Below, piece by piece: positions 7,706-16,290 of a DNA stretch of 64,000 bases. Positions within the stretch are counted from its first letter, which is position 1. Each line of letters begins with the position of its first letter. The stretch comes from a virus. The notes under the pieces are model-generated. The model was not told the DNA's origin. It saw nothing but the letters and a program-made list of their open reading frames with translations, and did not search any database. Location: IMG/VR virus record IMGVR_UViG_3300045257_000190, positions 1 to 64,000 of that record; one strand, written 5' to 3'. A program made the translations under genes and the position numbers.

Positions 7706-7954
7706 ATGTCCGACAAGATGGTTGAGGGTGCCGTCTCGGTTGCCAAATCACTGGTCACCGGCTGGCCACCGTCGCTGCTGGCGGTGATCGTGCTCAACGT
7801 GCTGATGGTCGGCGCCATATGGTGGCATGAGAATAACGTGGTCGCCAGCGAAGAAAAAGTAATGGTTCAACGTATCCTCTCAATGGAAAACCTACTCAAG
7901 GTATGCGTGGATGACAACAACCCCCGAAGGTCGAATCAAATTCAAGATCAATAA
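7706..7954 (+). CDS. Small single-pass membrane protein
   Basis: An 82-aa protein with a predicted transmembrane helix at about residues 21-40 (LLAVIVLNVLMVGAIWWH), a short N-terminus and a charged C-terminal tail. GGGAGG lies upstream of the ATG at 7706. The 3' end overlaps the nuclease gene at 7911 in another frame. The topology fits a holin, spanin partner or another phage membrane protein, but it lies in the replication block far from any recognised lysin, so holin is only a possibility. Confidence 0.65.
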   Translation: MSDKMVEGAVSVAKSLVTGWPPSLLAVIVLNVLMVGAIWWHENNVVASEEKVMVQRILSMENLLKVCVDDNNPRRSNQIQDQ

Positions 7955-8222
7955 GCTGCTTAGATCCTACGAGAACCTCTACTACTTCATGCCCGTGCCC
8001 TCCGGCTACGGGGCGACGACCGTCGATTATCTGTGCTGCTACCGGGGGCACTTCTTCGGCATCGAGGCCAAGGCTCCCGGCAAAGTTCCTACCCCGCGAC
8101 AGGATTACGTGCTAGAACAAATCAGACTAGCGGGAGGTAGCACCTTCGTGATCGCCGGCGAGGCGGATCTCGACGGGCTGATCGTGCTGCTGGATGACCT
8201 GACCCAGGAGAGTGAGACGTGA
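7911..8222 (+). CDS. VRR-NUC domain nuclease
   Basis: A 103-aa single-domain protein. The motif TVDYLCCYRGHFFGIEAKAP (D39, E52, K54) followed by PTPRQ (Q64) is the VRR-NUC core of the PD-(D/E)XK superfamily. The stand-alone phage forms are thought to cut branched or unusual DNA. The start overlaps the end of the upstream membrane-protein gene and the stop overlaps the GTG of the helicase gene (GTGA). The VRR-NUC/SNF2-type helicase pairing recurs in phage genomes, so the two products probably act together. Confidence 0.88.
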   Translation: MTTTPEGRIKFKINKLLRSYENLYYFMPVPSGYGATTVDYLCCYRGHFFGIEAKAPGKVPTPRQDYVLEQIRLAGGSTFVIAGEADLDGLIVLLDDLTQESET

Positions 8223-9799
8223 ACGCCAACACCCCGGCAACCCAGACCTTCGTCGTCAACGGCGGGCAGTACGTGGCGGTAGCACACTCGCCGGCGCTCG
8301 CGGCGATCGTGCCCCACGCCAAGATCTTCGAGTGGCGGGGCATGAAGATGCTCTTGTTACCCAACATGCCCGAGGAGGCGCGCGTCGCGCGCAACCTGGG
8401 GGTGATGGTGCCGAGCCCGATCCTCACGCGCTATGATTGGAGGGGCACCAAGCCCTGGGATATCCAGCGCACCACCGCCGCGCTCTTGGCTGAGAGCGCG
8501 CGCTGCTATGTGCTATCTTCTATGGGCACAGGGAAAACCCGGGCGGTGATATACGCCGCCGACTACCTGATACGCATGGGGTTCGCCCATCGTATCCTGG
8601 TGGTCGCACCATTATCCACACTCACACCAGTATGGGAGAAGGAGTTCTTCGATCTCGGGCTATCCTCCGAGGTGCGTATTCTGTACGGGAACAAGGACAA
8701 GCGCCTCAAGGTGCTGCGCGAACAGAAGCGCATATGCGTCATCAACCATCACGGGCTGCGGGTGATGGGCGATGACATACTACGCGGCGGGTTTGATATC
8801 GTGGTGTTCGATGAGCTGGCGATCTACCGCAACCGTACCACGCAGCTCTGGAAGTTCGCCGCCCAGCTGGTGAACAGCACCACCACGAAGTTCGCCTGGG
8901 GGCTGACAGGATCACCCACCCCCAACGCACCCACCGATGCCTGGGCGCAGATGAGATTGCTCACGCCGGCGAACACCACGCGGTCGTTCGTCGCGTTCCG
9001 TGATCAAACCATGCGCCGCATCACCAGCTTCAAGTGGGTGCCCCGGCCCGAGGCCAATGAGATCGTGCACACGGGCATGAACCCCAGCGTGCGCTACACC
9101 CGCGAGGACGTCATGGAGCTGCCCGAGTGCAGCTACGTGGATCGTCACGTGCAGCTCGAGGCGGACGCCGCGAAAGCCTATCGCTTAATGTACGATCGCT
9201 CGCGCATGATCACGCACACGGGCAAAGAGATCACCGCCGTCAACGAAGGGGTGCTGCAGAACAAACTGCTTCAGGTATCCTGCGGATACCTCTACGCCAA
9301 CGACAAGACGGTGTACGCGCTACCCTCGGGCGGCAGGTTATCCGCGTTGGAGGAAGTGCTCGACGAGACCGATCACAAGTCCATCGTGATGGTGCCCTAC
9401 CTGCACGCGCTCGATGGCGTCGCGGCGCATCTCACCAAGCGTGGCTATGATATCGCCGTCGTGCACGGTGGGGTAGGACGTTCCGCACGTGATACAATCT
9501 TTAATGATTTTCAGGCTGGACCTTCGCCGCATATTCTGGTAGCACACCCGCAATGTCTGGCACACGGGCTGACGCTCACACAGGCCGACACCATCGTCTG
9601 GTATTCGCCCACGCAATCCCTCGAGATCTACGAACAGGCCAACGCACGCATCAACCGACCGGGACAAAAGAACGTCACGTACATCGTGCACATGATAGGC
9701 ACTCACGTCGAACGCGCCACCTATGCAAGGCTCAAGAATAAGCAAACCATGCAATCTTGTTTGTTGCAGCTTTTCAAGGAACAACCACTCGCCTTCTAA
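8219..9799 (+). CDS. SNF2-type DNA helicase/translocase
   Basis: A 526-aa superfamily 2 ATPase starting at a GTG overlapping the VRR-NUC stop. The Walker A motif is MGTGKT (102-107) and motif II is DELA (198-201, in place of the classical DEAH/DEAD). Motif III is LTGSP. The C-terminal RecA-like domain contains HGG and the arginine finger ARINRPGQ, typical of SNF2-family proteins. It probably remodels or translocates on DNA during replication or recombination with its nuclease neighbours. The length is that of a minimal phage version without accessory domains. Confidence 0.92.
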   Translation: MNANTPATQTFVVNGGQYVAVAHSPALAAIVPHAKIFEWRGMKMLLLPNMPEEARVARNLGVMVPSPILTRYDWRGTKPWDIQRTTAALLAESARCYVLSSMGTGKTRAVIYAADYLIRMGFAHRILVVAPLSTLTPVWEKEFFDLGLSSEVRILYGNKDKRLKVLREQKRICVINHHGLRVMGDDILRGGFDIVVFDELAIYRNRTTQLWKFAAQLVNSTTTKFAWGLTGSPTPNAPTDAWAQMRLLTPANTTRSFVAFRDQTMRRITSFKWVPRPEANEIVHTGMNPSVRYTREDVMELPECSYVDRHVQLEADAAKAYRLMYDRSRMITHTGKEITAVNEGVLQNKLLQVSCGYLYANDKTVYALPSGGRLSALEEVLDETDHKSIVMVPYLHALDGVAAHLTKRGYDIAVVHGGVGRSARDTIFNDFQAGPSPHILVAHPQCLAHGLTLTQADTIVWYSPTQSLEIYEQANARINRPGQKNVTYIVHMIGTHVERATYARLKNKQTMQSCLLQLFKEQPLAF

Positions 9800-9809
9800 C
9801 TCCAGGAGT
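9799..9809. repeat. Dispersed palindrome copy 9 (start-associated)
   Basis: ACTCCAGGAGT, exact. Its GGAG lies 10 nt before ATG 9819. Confidence 0.85.
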
Positions 9810-9818
9810 ATCAACCCC

Positions 9819-10253
9819 ATGTCTGATGTTATCCACAGACCACGCATGACCGCCGACACGATGATCGACAAATACGTCCGATTGCGCGACAAGGTGAAGG
9901 AGATCAAAGCCCGACACACCGAGGAGCTTGCGCCCTACGGTGACGCAATGAATGTGCTTGAGGGGTGGATGCTCGAAGCGATGAACCAAGCCGGGCTCAA
10001 GTCGATGAAGTCCGTGCATGGCACCGCGTATAAGTCGCTGCGCACCAGCACCAAGGTGGTAGACTGGACCGAGGCGCTGCGTTACATCCGCGAGAACGAG
10101 GCCTGGGATTTGCTGGAGGCCCGTGTGTCCAAGTCGGCGGCCGCTGTCGTCGTCGAGGAGACAGGCGCACCGATCCCCGGTGTGGAGACCACGTCTGAAA
10201 TCACCGTCAACGTCAGACGCGCATCCGCGACCGCCGGCAGCAATGATGAATAG
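9819..10253 (+). CDS. Conserved phage protein, helical
   Basis: A 144-aa protein. I chose the ATG at 9819, which lies 10 nt after the GGAG of the palindrome at 9799-9809; a longer frame would overlap the helicase. Residues 15-60 look like a charged coiled coil (KYVRLRDKVKEIKARH), and the middle has the pattern KSMKSVHGTAYKS often seen in small phage proteins of replication clusters. No catalytic residues are evident. It sits immediately before the Pro-rich possible DNA-binding protein. Confidence 0.7.
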   Translation: MSDVIHRPRMTADTMIDKYVRLRDKVKEIKARHTEELAPYGDAMNVLEGWMLEAMNQAGLKSMKSVHGTAYKSLRTSTKVVDWTEALRYIRENEAWDLLEARVSKSAAAVVVEETGAPIPGVETTSEITVNVRRASATAGSNDE

Positions 10254-10262
10254 GAGCATGTC

Positions 10263-11471
10263 ATGAGTAACGCACTATCCAACAACCTCACCAATGTCCC
10301 CGCGCACCTGCAGCAGGCACAGCGGTTCAACCTCAACGCGTCCGCCTCGCAGAACCTGACCACGCCGTTCGCGATCGTGTCGATCAAGGGCAAGGTCTGG
10401 CGCATCAAGCACCGTGGCATCGAGACGGTCCAGCAGACATCGGCGGGCACCGACCATCGCGGCCGGCCCTTGCCCGTGCAGCCGGTGCAGACCATCGACG
10501 TCGTCGTCGTGGGTCTCGCATCAGGTGTGAGCAAAACCTACTACCCCGGCCAGTACACCGAGGGTTCCGTCGAGAAGCCGGATTGCATGTCGGCCAACGG
10601 CGTGACGCCCGACGTGGGTGTGCCCAATCGGCAGAGCACGCACTGCGCTACGTGCCCGCAGAACCAGTGGGGTTCGCGCACCACGGCGCAGGGCAAGCGC
10701 GCCAAGGCATGCCAGGATGCCCGCCGGCTGGCCGTAGTACCATCAGGTGACGAGGCCAACGACACGTACGGTGGGCCGATGCTGTTTCGCATCCCTGCCA
10801 TGAGCCTGGGTGCGCTGGATCGCTACTGCCGCGACCTGGAACGCATGAACGTAGATATTTCTCAGGTCGTAACGAGGCTTGGCTTCGTATCCTCGCTGGC
10901 GTACCCCTCGATCACCTTCGAGGCGGTGGGCTGGGTCGAGAGTGCTGAGGCCTACGCGATCGTGGCGGAACACGTCACGTCCGAGGCGGTCCACCGCATC
11001 GTCAACGAGAGTGGGCTGGAGCCGGCAGGTACAGTGGACCAGCCGGTAACCACCAGCGCGCTGGCGCAGGCACCGAGGCCGGTGTTCGCACCGATGCGGG
11101 CGATCCTGCCGGTCGAACCGGTGGCCTCGGCACCCGCGCCCCGTCCGCCCCAGCCGGCAGCCTCGCCGTTCCGGCAGGCGGCGCCCCAGCCGGCACCCGA
11201 GCCGGAGGCCGAGCCCGAGCCGGAGCCCACGCCCGCCCCTGCGCCACAGCCACCAGCGCCTCCGCCAGCGCCTCCGCCGGCGCCTCCGTCCCCGCCCCCG
11301 GCGGCAGCGTCAGCCGCCCCAGCGCGCCCCAGGGCGCCAAAAGTGGCGCTTGCGCAGAGCCCGCAGATGGGGGCGCCAACGCCCCGGCCGGCACCCACGA
11401 ACGGCGCCGGGCCCGTGGTGACCGGCGCACCCGAGGACATGACGGATGTGATCAACAACCTCCTGGCGTAA
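10263..11471 (+). CDS. Cys-containing protein with long Pro/Glu-rich tail, possible ssDNA-binding
   Basis: A 402-aa protein. The first 260 residues form a globular domain with a conserved cysteine cluster (C..HCATCPQNQWGS, then KACQDARRL) that could bind zinc. About residues 275-365 form a low-complexity Pro/Ala/Glu tail, followed by a conserved-looking C-terminal tip (EDMTDVINNLLA). This layout, with a folded domain, disordered linker and C-terminal tip, resembles phage single-stranded DNA-binding proteins, and the gene lies between helicase and primase. No OB-fold can be seen directly, so this role is inference. An intrinsic terminator follows. Confidence 0.6.
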   Translation: MSNALSNNLTNVPAHLQQAQRFNLNASASQNLTTPFAIVSIKGKVWRIKHRGIETVQQTSAGTDHRGRPLPVQPVQTIDVVVVGLASGVSKTYYPGQYTEGSVEKPDCMSANGVTPDVGVPNRQSTHCATCPQNQWGSRTTAQGKRAKACQDARRLAVVPSGDEANDTYGGPMLFRIPAMSLGALDRYCRDLERMNVDISQVVTRLGFVSSLAYPSITFEAVGWVESAEAYAIVAEHVTSEAVHRIVNESGLEPAGTVDQPVTTSALAQAPRPVFAPMRAILPVEPVASAPAPRPPQPAASPFRQAAPQPAPEPEAEPEPEPTPAPAPQPPAPPPAPPPAPPSPPPAAASAAPARPRAPKVALAQSPQMGAPTPRPAPTNGAGPVVTGAPEDMTDVINNLLA

Positions 11472-11481
11472 CCCCTGCGGA

Positions 11482-11521
11482 GATCGCCGTCGGGGCACTG
11501 GCACCCCGGCGGCGATCTTTT
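11482..11521 (+). terminator. Rho-independent terminator
   Basis: GATCGCCG, a G-T wobble and CGGGG pair with CCCCG and CGGCGATC to give a 14-bp GC-rich stem with an 8-nt loop, followed directly by TTTT. It lies between the Pro-rich protein gene and the primase gene on the + strand, so it may attenuate or separate their transcription. Confidence 0.8.
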
Positions 11522-11538
11522 CAAAGGAGGTTACGGCC

Positions 11539-14496
11539 ATGGATCTGCCGACCACGCTCGCCCGTATCGTCCCCACCACCCCTGGCACGTATCTTATCGT
11601 CGTCTATAAAACACCCAGAGGTATCACTTACCGATCCTTCCCGGCCGACACCGGCCACCTGAGTGCCGCTGCGCTGATGGAGCGCATGTCCGCCCAGGGG
11701 TTTGATACGTATTTCGCCATCAGCGGGTTCACCGCGCCCCGCCGTCTGCGCACCAACGTCGCGGGCAGTCGCGCGCTCTACATCGACGCCGACGTGGCAC
11801 GCCCTGGCGACGGCAAGGATCCCGCCAAGGTATTCCCGGACCGCAAGGCGGCCTGGACGTGGCTGACGCGGTTCACCAAGGGCACGGGATTGCCCTTGCC
11901 GAACGTCACCATCGACTCGGGCTACGGGTATCACTGGTACTGGGTGCTGGACGAGGTGCTCGACCTGGACCGGTGGCAGGCGCTGGCCGACGCGTTTTTG
12001 GCGGCCATGATCGCGCATGGCTGGACCGGAGACACCGCGCCGACGATCGATGGCGCAAGAATATTACGCCCGCCGGGTCTGCTGAACCACAAGGAGCCAA
12101 GCACCCCCGCGCCGACCAGCGTGTTCACCCACGTACTTTTCCCGTCAGACGATCATCCCCTTAAACTTATAGAAAATAGTCTACAGGCCTACCGGAATTC
12201 CACTCCGACTCGGCCGGGAAGCCTGTCAAGCGGGAAAACGAGCGCCCATCGAAGTGTCGCCAGTTCGTTGGGCACTCCGCCGGCGCACGTTACTCCGGGA
12301 GTAAACCAGGGTCTGAACGCTGCCGCCCATGCCAACATGGGCAACCTGCACGAGCCTCACTGGTTCGAACACATCGCCACCCGCTGCCTGCAAGCCAAGC
12401 AATCCCTGGACACCAACGGCGCGGGTGATTCCTACCAGCTCTGGTACCTGGGCTGGATCACCCTGCTGGCCTTCTGCGAGGACGGGGACGACTTCATCCA
12501 CCTCGTGTCCAGCGCGCACCCGAAATACGCCCAGGCCAACGTCGACGCGCATTTCACCCAGGCCCAGCACGAGATCGCCACCAAGGGCCTCGGCCCGCCC
12601 ACCTGTGCGGCCCTGGATCTGGCCAACCCCGGCGTGTGCGCCGGCTGTCCCTTCCGGGTCAAGGTCAAATCCCCCATCGCCCTCGGCTATCCTGCCGATC
12701 CGCTGGGGGATCTCCCGCAAAACTACCGGCGCACCGGCACCCACATCGAGGGGCTGGTCGGTCAGGGGAAAACGCAGCGCTGGGCGAAGCTGATGCCCGG
12801 CGACGTAACCAACCCCTGGCTCGAGCAGGTAACCATCGGCGGCCAGCGGTTGCACTTCGAGTATCTGTTCGGTGGCGAGGTCATACCGATCAACGCGCTG
12901 GCTGAAGCAGTCAGCATGGGTGGCGTTGCCATCGTGCAGCATCTGACGCGCCTGGGTATCACCGCGACCAAGCTCGAGTTCGAACGCATAGGGGACTTCC
13001 TCGTGGCCTGGATCAAGCAGCTCCGCGACCGGCGTGTGATCAACCGCGACGGGCTGCGGCCCTTTGGTTGGACCCATGACGAACAGGGCAGGCACCTGGG
13101 CTTCGCGGTCGCCGGCACGCACTACCTTGCCGACGGCAGCGAGCAGATGATCGCCGCCGGCGATGCGACGATTGCTTCGTACTATCGACCGGCGGGGGAT
13201 TATAGCGAGTGGCTCAAACCGGGCGCGCTATTCCAGAACAGCGAGCCGGCGGCGCAGCTGATCATCGCCACGGCGTTCGCGGCACCCCTGATATCGCTGG
13301 CCAGCATGGTCAAAGGGGTGAGCTGGAACTTCTGGTCGAGCAACTCGGGCGTGCAAAAAACCGCCGCGATGGATTACGCCCAGTCGGTGTGGGGCGATCC
13401 GGTGCAGAAGTCCTCGCAGTCGGATACCTACAACGCCGTGGTGAACCTGCTGGGCACCACGCGCGTGCTGCCACGGTACTGGGACGACATGCTCTGTGAC
13501 GACAAGGAGTCACAGGAAACCTTTAACGCATTGGTGCGCAGCATCACCCAGGGCGCCGAGAAGAACCGCCTGAGCGCATCCGCGCAGCTGCAGCGACGGC
13601 ACGAGTGGGAGACCATGCTGGTAATCTCATCCAACCGGTCCCTGAGTGACCTACTGGCGGCCAACGACACGACCGATAGCGGATACCAGCGCCTGATCCA
13701 AGTGAAGTTTGAGCGACAGGCCACGCCGCATAATGCGCAGGTGGGTCTCACGCTGAACCTGATCAAGAACAACTACGGCCACGCGGGGCGCATCTACGCC
13801 AAGCACATCGCCATGCATCACGATCCTATCCAGCAGGAGATCGTCGAGTCGATGGACGTGCTGGGTCAGAAGTTCAGCGTCCAGCAGGCCGAGCGTCACT
13901 TCGTCACCGCGATGGCGTGCATCCTTGTGGGCGCACGCCATGCCGAGAAACTCGGGCTGTTCACCTTCGACCATCGCGGCATGCTGAACTGCATGCGGTT
14001 GTCACTAGGGGATCTGCGCAGCGCCACCGGTGCGCAGGTGCTGGTGGGCAACACCGGCGTGTTCGACCATGTGGAAGTGCTGGCACGCTACGCACACTAC
14101 GAAGCAGCGCGTCGGGTACGCACGGATATTCTTGGCACGCCGGGTAGCATGAAGCCGAACATCCTCGGGTCGCCTACCGCCAACAACATCAACGTGCAGA
14201 TCGCCCAGCGGGCAGCTATCCTGCGCATCAACCGGTCGGATTTCCGCAAGTGGATGACGGCCAACAACATCCCCGCCAATGACCTGATCAAGCAGATCAG
14301 CCAGCTACCCAACGTACGCCAGACCCGCGAACATATCGGCGGGGGAACGCCATGGGCTACCGTGAAGCTGTGGGTGCTGGACATACCCCTGGTAGGACCA
14401 TTGGCGAGCTTCCTCGATTCGATCGACCAGCAGCCCATCCATGGGCTGACCCACCTGCAGAACCTGCGGCAGGATGCGCCCACGTCCACGCCATAG
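11539..14496 (+). CDS. Primase-helicase (AEP-type primase, Cys motif, DUF927-like ATPase)
   Basis: A 985-aa fusion. The N-terminal domain has an archaeo-eukaryotic primase pattern: YIDADV (D83, D85), then GYHWYW (H132), then ARILRPPGLLNHK. A Cys motif (C356, C367, C370) lies in GVCAGCPFR and may bind zinc. The C-terminal region resembles DUF927-type superfamily 3 helicases, with SSNSGVQKTA (K607, T608) as a degenerate Walker A and YWDD as a possible Walker B. The ATG follows a perfect AAAGGAGG. It probably primes and unwinds DNA for the family A polymerase. A palindrome copy lies inside it at 12,292-12,302. The helicase assignment is weaker than the primase one. Confidence 0.83.
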   Translation: MDLPTTLARIVPTTPGTYLIVVYKTPRGITYRSFPADTGHLSAAALMERMSAQGFDTYFAISGFTAPRRLRTNVAGSRALYIDADVARPGDGKDPAKVFPDRKAAWTWLTRFTKGTGLPLPNVTIDSGYGYHWYWVLDEVLDLDRWQALADAFLAAMIAHGWTGDTAPTIDGARILRPPGLLNHKEPSTPAPTSVFTHVLFPSDDHPLKLIENSLQAYRNSTPTRPGSLSSGKTSAHRSVASSLGTPPAHVTPGVNQGLNAAAHANMGNLHEPHWFEHIATRCLQAKQSLDTNGAGDSYQLWYLGWITLLAFCEDGDDFIHLVSSAHPKYAQANVDAHFTQAQHEIATKGLGPPTCAALDLANPGVCAGCPFRVKVKSPIALGYPADPLGDLPQNYRRTGTHIEGLVGQGKTQRWAKLMPGDVTNPWLEQVTIGGQRLHFEYLFGGEVIPINALAEAVSMGGVAIVQHLTRLGITATKLEFERIGDFLVAWIKQLRDRRVINRDGLRPFGWTHDEQGRHLGFAVAGTHYLADGSEQMIAAGDATIASYYRPAGDYSEWLKPGALFQNSEPAAQLIIATAFAAPLISLASMVKGVSWNFWSSNSGVQKTAAMDYAQSVWGDPVQKSSQSDTYNAVVNLLGTTRVLPRYWDDMLCDDKESQETFNALVRSITQGAEKNRLSASAQLQRRHEWETMLVISSNRSLSDLLAANDTTDSGYQRLIQVKFERQATPHNAQVGLTLNLIKNNYGHAGRIYAKHIAMHHDPIQQEIVESMDVLGQKFSVQQAERHFVTAMACILVGARHAEKLGLFTFDHRGMLNCMRLSLGDLRSATGAQVLVGNTGVFDHVEVLARYAHYEAARRVRTDILGTPGSMKPNILGSPTANNINVQIAQRAAILRINRSDFRKWMTANNIPANDLIKQISQLPNVRQTREHIGGGTPWATVKLWVLDIPLVGPLASFLDSIDQQPIHGLTHLQNLRQDAPTSTP
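12292..12302. repeat. Dispersed palindrome copy 10 (inside gene)
   Basis: ACTCCGGGAGT within GTTACTCCGGGAGTAAAC. In the primase-helicase gene. Confidence 0.85.
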
Positions 14497-14512
14497 CGAG
14501 GAGCACCAGAGA

Positions 14513-16273
14513 GTGGCGATAGAGAACTCGATCACGATCACGGTCACCGGATACGTCAACCATGACGGACCCATAGACGCGCAGTTCGTGTTGCAGGTGC
14601 CCGCACCAGAGCCGCCTAACCCCACACCCACGCCCACCCCAACGCCGACACCCACTCCAACACCGACACCACCGCCCAGTGGCGACACCACGCCGCTGAG
14701 CGTGCGCATCGACTATCAGGGTACCAGCCACGTGTTCAACGAAACGGCGGGTGTGGACCTGGGTGACTACCGCGAGACGGGCGGGCACTTCACCCAGCGC
14801 TGCGTGCTTTGCACGCTGCCCGAGCTACCTGGGTTCCGCGTCATGTTCCGCCGCGATCGTGGCGGTGCGCCGCGCGACGAGGTGGTGTTCGAACTGGGGA
14901 CGCTGTTCACCGGCACACCGGCGAACATGCCGGCCTACATCGCGACGATCCTGCGCGACGGGAATACGCTCGCGGTGGTCGACGCGTCGCTGGGGCACTA
15001 CTGGAACGCGTGCTGGCGCTGGCAGTCGGCGCCACGGCCGATCATCTACCCCGCTGCCGGGCTGATGGGGACGATGCTGCCGGCGTACTCGGACGCATTG
15101 TTCGGATCGAAGATCCCCCTCTCGGCGCCGCGCCACTATGCCGGGCCGATGGATCTGGCGGGGATAACAGCTTACATCCCTAGCACCGGCGAGCGCGACG
15201 AGATCGGTCCGTGCACGGAAGCACAGGCAGAGTTTCTGTGTACTGGCAGCGACGCAGCGTGGGCCTCGACGCTGGCGCAGCTCGAGGGAGCGGGCACGAT
15301 CCCGCTGCGGTTCCGCGATGAGCATACCAACGCGCCGCTGGACTGGGCTGCTTACCCCCAAGCGACGATGTATTCGCCCAACGGGGCAAACCCCTACATC
15401 AAGAACCCGACCAGCCCGGTGACCCTGGACTCTGCTCACATGGGAAGTTTTGCGTACGTCCCGTTCGTGCTGACCGGCGATCCCTACGCCCTTGAATGGG
15501 TGCAGTTCTGTGCGGTCTACAACGTCGTCTGCCTGAGCCCCGGCGCACGCGCGAACTTCTCTCTCGGCAACGCAATCCGCGCGGTGGCATGGGCGCTGCG
15601 CTCGCTGGTACAGGCGGCCACCGTGACGCCCGACAATGTGCCGGGATGGTTGTTGCCGAAAACGATCTTCCAGTCACGCTTCGACGATCAGCGCCAGTGG
15701 TTTCTCGACAAGTATGTCAACGGCACGACCAAGCCCTGCAGCGATCTATGGATCTTGCAGACGCCCGAGAACTCGCCTGGGTCGCCGACATCGAAGCCAC
15801 CGGCGAACACCTACGTGTCGATATGGATGGAGGACTTCCTTACCACGGTGCTCGGTTGGGTTGTCGCAATGGGTCACAGCGACTGGCAGTCCATTCTCGA
15901 GTGGAAAGCCAAGGACACGATGGCGCGCACCAACGGTACATCGGGTTGGGTGCGCGCGGTGCCCACGATGTATCAGTGCATGACGCGCGAAGGGCCTACC
16001 GGTCTCTCGGTAACGAGTTGGCATGACGCATGGAACCTCAACGCACGCCTGCTGCCCGACGTGTGCGCCTACGACGATCCGAACGTGATCCCCGCACAGG
16101 TGGATATCACCTACCCGTCCTACACGCTGGGCGCGCTGGCGCTGGGCGCGCATGCGGGCGTGGACGGTGTAGCTGAGTGCTATGACTGGCTGCTCAGGCA
16201 GCTGCAGGCCAACACCACGACCAGCAAATACCCCCGACGTAAGTGGGCGATCAGTACCACGACGAACCATTAA
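14513..16273 (+). CDS. Putative carbohydrate-active protein, (alpha/alpha)-toroid-like
   Basis: A 586-aa protein. I place the start at the GTG at 14,513, preceded by GAGGAG; an ATG further up overlaps the primase. An N-terminal beta-rich 35 residues are followed by a (Pro-Thr)n linker at about residues 40-60. The rest contains LDSAHMGSFAYVPFVLTGD and AWALRSLVQAA, a pattern I associate with a phage family that looks like six-hairpin glycosidases or polysaccharide lyases. The neighbouring gene is also glycosidase-like, so the pair may degrade host polysaccharide. The catalytic residues are not identified, and whether it is virion-bound is unknown. Confidence 0.55.
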   Translation: MAIENSITITVTGYVNHDGPIDAQFVLQVPAPEPPNPTPTPTPTPTPTPTPTPPPSGDTTPLSVRIDYQGTSHVFNETAGVDLGDYRETGGHFTQRCVLCTLPELPGFRVMFRRDRGGAPRDEVVFELGTLFTGTPANMPAYIATILRDGNTLAVVDASLGHYWNACWRWQSAPRPIIYPAAGLMGTMLPAYSDALFGSKIPLSAPRHYAGPMDLAGITAYIPSTGERDEIGPCTEAQAEFLCTGSDAAWASTLAQLEGAGTIPLRFRDEHTNAPLDWAAYPQATMYSPNGANPYIKNPTSPVTLDSAHMGSFAYVPFVLTGDPYALEWVQFCAVYNVVCLSPGARANFSLGNAIRAVAWALRSLVQAATVTPDNVPGWLLPKTIFQSRFDDQRQWFLDKYVNGTTKPCSDLWILQTPENSPGSPTSKPPANTYVSIWMEDFLTTVLGWVVAMGHSDWQSILEWKAKDTMARTNGTSGWVRAVPTMYQCMTREGPTGLSVTSWHDAWNLNARLLPDVCAYDDPNVIPAQVDITYPSYTLGALALGAHAGVDGVAECYDWLLRQLQANTTTSKYPRRKWAISTTTNH

Positions 16274-16290
16274 GATAAGGGATACACACG

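Noticed and set aside
12226-13122. Long minus-strand frame of 298 codons inside the primase-helicase gene
   Set aside because: It is antisense to a gene with clear domain motifs; such shadow frames are common in GC-rich DNA and this one has no recognisable domain.
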